Below are positions 58,422-64,000 of a stretch of 64,000 nt of DNA, piece by piece. The DNA is taken from contig JAOPHQ010000917.1 in the NCBI GenBank assembly GCA_030340625.1, positions 1-64,000 of the forward strand. The letters run 5' to 3'. The DNA comes from Merluccius polli. Its lineage: Eukaryota > Chordata > Actinopteri > Gadiformes > Merlucciidae. Both the position numbers and the translations under genes were made by a program. The notes beneath the pieces are model-generated. The model ran no database searches. It was not told the DNA's origin and saw nothing but the letters and a program-made list of their open reading frames with translations. The first letter of the stretch is position 1. Each line of letters opens with the position of its first letter.

Positions 58422-60225
58422 AATACCCTCTGATGAGAACCTGTATCTCTCATACAGAATACCCTCTGATGAGAACCTGTATCTCTCATAAAGAATACCC
58501 TCTGATAAGAACCTGTATCTCTCATAAAGAATACCCTCTGATGAGAACCTGTATCTCTCATAGCGAATACCCTCTGATGAGAACCTGTATCTCTCATAAA
58601 GAATACCCTCTGATGAGAACCTGTATCTCTCATAAAGAATACCCTCTGATGAGAACCTGTATCTCTCATACAGAATACCCTCTGATGAGAACCTGTATCT
58701 CTCATAAAGAATACCCTCTGATGAGAACCTGTATCTCTCATAAAGAATACCCTCTGATGAGAACCTGTATCTCTCATACAGAATATCCTCTGATGAGAAC
58801 CTGTATCTCTCATACAGAATACCCTCTGATGAGAACCTGTATCTCTCATAAAGAATATCCTCTGATGAGAACCTGTATCTCTCATACAGAATACCCTCTG
58901 ATGAGAACCTGTATCTCATACATAATACCCTCTGATGAGAACCTGTATCTCTCATAAAGAATACCCTCTGATGAGAACCTGTATCTCTCGTACAGAATAC
59001 CCTCTGATGAGAACCTGTATCTCTCATACAGAATATCCTCTGATGAGAACCTGTATCTCTCATACAGAACACCCTCTGATGAGAACCTGTATCTCTCATA
59101 AAGAATATCCTCTGATGAGAACCTGTATCTCTCATACAGAATATCCTCTGATGAGAACCTGTATCTCTCATACAGAATATCCTCTGATGAGAACCTGTAT
59201 CTCTCATACAGAATACCTCTGATGAGAACCTGTATCTCTCATACAGAATACCCTCTGATGAGAACCTGTATCTCTCATACAGAATGCCCTCTGATGAGAA
59301 CCTGTATCTCTCATACAGTATACCCTCTGATGAGAACCTATATCTCTCATACAGTATACCCTCTGATGAGAACCTATATCTCTCATACAGAATACCCTCT
59401 GATGAGAACCTGTATCTCTCATACAGAATACCCTCTGATGAGAACCTGTATCTCTCATACAGTATACCCTCTGATGAGAACCTGTATCTCTCATAAAGAA
59501 TACCCTCTGATGAGAACCTGTATCTCTCATACAGAATACCTTCTGATGAGAACCTGTATCTCTCATAAAGAATACCCTCTGATGAGAACCTGTATCTCTC
59601 ATAAAGAATACCCTCTGATGAGAACCTGTATCTCTCATACAGAATACCCTCTGATGAGAACCTGTATCTCTCATAAAGAATACCCTCTGATGAGAACCTG
59701 TATCTCTCATAAAGAATACCCTCTGATGAGAACCTGTATCTCTCATACAGAATAACCTCTGATGAGAACCTGTATCTCTCATACAGAATACCCTCTGATG
59801 AGAACCTGTATCTCTCATAAAGAATACCCTCTGATGAGAACCTGTATCTCTCATACAGAATACCCTCTGATGAGAACCTGTATCTCATACAGAATACCCT
59901 CTGATGAGAACCTGTATCTCTCATAAAGAGTACCCTCTGATGAGAACCTGTATCTCCCGTACAGAATACCCTCTGATGAGAACCTGTATCTCTCGTACAG
60001 AATATCCTCTGATGAGAACCTGTATCTCTCATACAGAACACCCTCTGATGAGAACCTGTATCTCTCATAAAGAATATCCTCTGATGAGAACCTGTATCTC
60101 TCATACAGAATACCCTCTGATGAGAACCTGTATCTCTCATACAGAATACCCTCTGATGAGAACCTGTATCTCTCATACAGAATATCCTCTGATGAGAACC
60201 TGTATCTCTCATACAGAATATCCTC
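58422..60225. repeat. 36-bp minisatellite array A10 (medium)
   Basis: About 50 units; variant order resembles A5 with extra units near the start. Has tctgataagaacc and agaataacctctg single-base variants. Confidence 0.97.
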
Positions 60226-60463
60226 AGGCAATGCCAAGGGATCGGATCTGTCCCGAATGCGGCGCTCAGCTTTAAGAAGCCGATCTAATCGGAAAGTCTT
60301 CGCTGAAAACCTCCTCCCGACCAGGTTTGGTTGCCAGCATAAGTTACCATGGTGATATAGCGACGCTAAAAGAGTGCGACTTTCGTAGGACAGCTAACCC
60401 AGGCTTTGAGCGCAACATACCTCGCTAACCCACTCATCGAGGTTCGTAGTACACCCCCCTGGT

Positions 60464-60613
60464 CACACAGGTGTTTCAATTAAATACTTTCCGAGAAAGC
60501 AACATTATATAAATATATATTATCAATACAAACTAAAATATTGTCACTTCTACAATTGGAAACTTTAACATGCCGATCACCGGGCTTTCACCACAAAATA
60601 AATAATAAACCGA

Positions 60614-60664
<51 letters not shown>

Positions 60665-61265
60665 GCTGTCGGCTATCCAGTCATCAGTCCGAGTCTGACT
60701 CTGTTGCTGCAGAGCTTCAGTGTAGCCTACAAGTTTCTGAAGACACACGGCTGCCATAGTGTGAGAGTCGGCCCACTTCTAGTTATCACAAAGCTGATGA
60801 GTGGTTTGAACATTGTGCAAAGTTTTGATGAAAATGCACGGCAGGACTGGTGCTATTCACCTGAAGAGAAATCACCCAGGCGCTGTTGTGGGAGACGATC
60901 GCCATGAAAGGAAAAACAATCACTACCTGTTCTATTCATGTTTATTCAATTACCACCCTGCTCTTATTAGTAGGTAGAGCTGTCTTGTTTAAACATTGAA
61001 ATAGCTGCTAAATCGCCTACGTTCCTTATTAAAACCCTTCTGAAACCTAGAATAATCCTGCTACTTGTTTTTCTAGAAGAGTCCGGCAGGAGAGAGCAGA
61101 CTCCCCTGGACCCAGCTATGTCTCCATGAAGAGTGACCGGTCTATGGATCATCCTGCTACGTTTAAAGATGGAAGTCAGTCTATTGAGAAGAGGTAAGGA
61201 TTTGTTAGAGATGATAAAAATACAATAGTTGAATATCCTCTCTCTATGTTATCTATCTATGTTAT
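60464..61265 (+). other. Duplicated NLR intron segment 10 (beta) with (CA)n
   Basis: Beta variant, (CA)n at 60618-60663, cassette exon at 61077. Confidence 0.85.
61077..61193 (+). CDS. NLR gene 2 cassette exon, third copy (beta subtype)
   Basis: Beta-type copy; open and phase 2/2. One substitution (agctatgtc for agctgtgtc) changes the otherwise constant Cys of PSCVSMK to Tyr. Confidence 0.73.
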
Positions 61266-61991
61266 ACCTGGGGGGTATACTACGAAGCTCGCTGAACATA
61301 CCCAGGCTTTCTTTGGATAACCTGGATCGACAAATACGAAACTCGTGATCAGAGTGAAACGGTTCCACAAAGCTCACTTACGAGTCACTTTGTCAAGCCA
61401 GGTTTTCCGCTTTAGTTTCAATGCGCGCTCACATAAAAAGGGCGTAACCCAACGTTATCCACCTTGACGAAATGTCCCGACGGAGCGAACACGGGCTATG
61501 ATGTCACTCAGGAGGAGCAAGTAGTGATTATGAACTCAAATAACGGCAAGGGGCCATACAGTTATAGCCCGTAATAAGGCTAGGGAGGCGTGCTGGCAAA
61601 AAACAGCAGATTCTGTGAATGCGTGAAAAGATTCTGCATAGCCTAATTGTCTAAACATAACTATGCCAAATGCAGAATTGTTCGCCATTAATCCCAATAG
61701 AGTCATATGAATGCAAAAGCAATCTCCAACTTGCTTTATTGTGTAATTTAGGGAATTCATTTCAAATACATCCTGTATGTAAGAAACGTATTGCATGTGC
61801 TGGACGGTAGCGACGGTGGTGTGGTGGATTAGTATGTGAGCTGACGCAGCGACCGGGGTTCATATGTTGCCCGTCCATCATCACGCCTTTACCCCCATCT
61901 AGATTACCAAACTGGATCATTCCATAACATTAATGAATAAGTATTCCATATGACATAAGAAATATAACTTTTTAAAATACACATAAATGCA

Positions 61992-62063
61992 CTTCGCTTG
62001 GGAATCGAACCCAGCACGCAGAATCTCAAGACTGACGCACTACCGCCACTCTACCACTCATTC
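61992..62063 (-). other. tRNA-like segment (H11), intact B box
   Basis: Beta-type copy with ggttcgattcc. Confidence 0.6.
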
Positions 62064-62344
62064 ATACAAACAGGTGTTTTCTTTTACCTACAAGTTGATC
62101 AAATCCTTCCTTGACAGTTTGTGTTGGCAAAAAGTTGGGAAACACCACAAACATATTTAGCAGTGTATTTAGGGCAGCAGCTACAACCTCGCGTATCGCA
62201 CGGCACACTGTAGTTTTGCTTATATTTTCGGCATCACCAACTGTATGCAAATATGTACCCGTGGCAACACATCGCAACAGTAAGCGCACGGCTTCTTTTT
62301 GTAGCATTGCCTACATAAGGTCCAACAAGGATGACCAAATAGCG

Positions 62345-63176
62345 AATACCCTCTGATGAGAACCTGTATCTCTCATACAGAATACCCTCTGATGAGAAAC
62401 TGTATCTCTCATAAAGAATACCCTCTGATGAGAACCTGTATCTCTCATAAAGAATACCCTCTGATGAGAACCTGTATCTCTCATACAGAATACCCTCTGA
62501 TGAGAACCTGTATCTCTCATAAAGAATACCCTCTGAGAACCTGTATCTCTCATAAAGAATACCCTCTGATGAGAACCTGTATCTCTCATACAGAATATCC
62601 TCTGATGAGAACCTGTATCTCTCATACAGAATACCCTCTAATGAGAACCTGTATCTCTCATAAAGAATATCCTCTGATGAGAACCTGTATCTCTCATACA
62701 GAATACCCTCTGATGAGAACCTGTATCTCTCATACAGAATACCCTCTGATGAGAACCTGTATCTCATACAGAATACCCTCTGATGAGAACCTGTATCTCT
62801 CGTACAGAATACCCTCTGATGAGAACCTGTATCTCTCATACAGAATACCCTCTGATGAGAACCTGTATCTCTCATACAGAATACCCTCTGATGAGAACCT
62901 GTATCTCTCATACAGAATATCCTCTGATGAGAACCTGTATCTCTCATACAGAATATCCTCTGATGAGAACCTGTATCTCTCATACAGAATACCCTCTGAT
63001 GAGAACCTGTATCTCTCATACAGAATACCCTCTGATGAGAATCTGTATCTCTCATACAGAATACCCTCTGATGAGAACCTGTATCTCTCATACAGAATAC
63101 CCTCTGATGAGAATCTGTATCTCTCATACAGAATACCCTCTGATGAGAACCTGTATCTCTCATACAGAATATCCTC
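62345..63176. repeat. 36-bp minisatellite array A11
   Basis: About 23 units. The last two thirds resemble the end of A9 (same order of gaatctg variants), the first part has one 30-bp unit (ctctgagaacc). Confidence 0.97.
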
Positions 63177-63414
63177 AGGCAATGCCAAGGGATCGGATCT
63201 GTCCCGAAAGCGGCGCTCAGCTTTAAGAAGCCGATCTAATCGGAAAGTCTTGGCTGAAAACCTCCTCCCGACCAGGTTTGGTTGCCAGCATAAGTTACCA
63301 TGGTGATATAGCGACGCTAAAAGAGAGCGACTTTCGTAGGATAGCTAACCCAGGCTTTGAGCGCAACATACCTCGCTAACCCACTCATCGAGGTTCGTAG
63401 TACACCCCCCTGGT

Positions 63415-63563
63415 CACACAGGTGTTTCAATTAAATACTTTCCCAGAAAGCAACATTATATAATTATATATTATCAATACAAACTAAAATATTGCCACTT
63501 CTACAATTGGAAACTTTAACATGCCGATCACCGGGCTTTCACCACAAAATAAATAATAAACCG

Positions 63564-63630
<67 letters not shown>

Positions 63631-64000
63631 CTGTCGGCTATCCAGTCATCGGTCCGAGTCTGACTCTGTTGCTGCAGAGCTTCAGTGTAGCCTACAAGTT
63701 TCTGAAGACACACGGCTGCCATAGTGTGAGAGTCGGCCCACTTCTAGTTATCACAAAGCTCATGAGTGGTTTGAACATTGTGCAAAGTTTTGATGAAAAT
63801 GCACGGCAGGACTGGCGCTGTTCACCTGAAGAGAAATCACACAGGCGCTGTTGTGGGAGACGATCGCCATGAAAGGAAAAACCATCACTACCTGTTCTAT
63901 TCATGTTTATTCAATTACCACCCTGCTCTTATTAGTAGGTAGAACTGTCTCGTTTAAACATTGAAATAGCTGCTAAATCGCCTACGTTCATTATTAAAAC
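63415..64000 (+). other. Duplicated NLR intron segment 11 (gamma), cut by window edge
   Basis: Gamma variant, (CA)n at 63566-63629; the window ends about 40 bp before the expected cassette exon. Confidence 0.85.

Larger units (their letters stand above)
57341..60463 (-). mobile_element. Harbinger element H10 (gamma left end)
   Basis: Left inverted repeat at 57341, right end at 60463; array A10 inside. Left half matches H4 and H7, right half has beta-type flank (cgaatgcggcg). Confidence 0.9.
61266..63414 (-). mobile_element. Harbinger element H11 (beta left end)
   Basis: Left inverted repeat at 61266, right end at 63414; array A11 inside; gamma-type right flank (cgaaagcggcg). Confidence 0.9.

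Overview
The window is vertebrate and almost certainly teleost nuclear DNA. It holds exons of fish-type NLRC3-like (FISNA-NACHT-LRR-B30.2) receptors, a Gmr1-like Ty3/gypsy retrotransposon, PIF/Harbinger and hAT DNA transposons, LINE fragments and many long (CA/GT)n tracts. No prokaryotic or viral gene organisation is present.

Layout. Positions 1-27830 and 49599-64000 are two clusters of the same composite repeat, lying in the 5' introns of two NLR genes that both read left to right. One composite unit consists of: a duplicated NLR intron piece with a (CA)n tract; a 117-bp NLR cassette exon with intact splice sites; the left terminal inverted repeat of a Harbinger element; a broken Myb/SANT ORF; a tRNA-like piece (in two of three subtypes); part of a HARBI1-type transposase on the minus strand; an array of 36-bp repeats; the transposase N-terminus; and the right inverted repeat. 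In the left cluster three subtypes (long, medium and short array) repeat in fixed order as an approximately 11.4-kb higher-order unit. The eleven 36-bp arrays total about 21 kb, one third of the window. The 36-bp unit is a run of transposase codons (minus-strand peptide LYERYRFSSEGI) amplified in frame.

NLR gene 1 enters from the left (its start exon lies outside). It has seven copies of the cassette exon, then (after a 6.1-kb LTR retrotransposon at 28037-34112) exon 3, exon 4, a FISNA-NACHT exon, two LRR exons, a linker exon and a terminal PRY-SPRY exon ending at 42878. All splice phases agree across the junctions. NLR gene 2 begins with its ATG exon at 49599-49695 and its cassette exon at 49810-49926, has two more cassette copies, and runs off the right edge.

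Between and inside the genes are transposon remains: a LINE 3' fragment, a MITE with a nested foldback element, a second Harbinger-like MITE, an internally deleted LINE, a broken minus-strand LTR element, and a 3.75-kb hAT element sitting inside a (GT)n tract just upstream of gene 2.

The main point of interest is the combination: a transposase-derived coding minisatellite, carried in a transposon, co-amplified with a frame-neutral immune-receptor exon in two neighbouring NLR genes. The first approximately 6.5 kb carries many single-base indels relative to its near-identical copies and is probably low-quality consensus.
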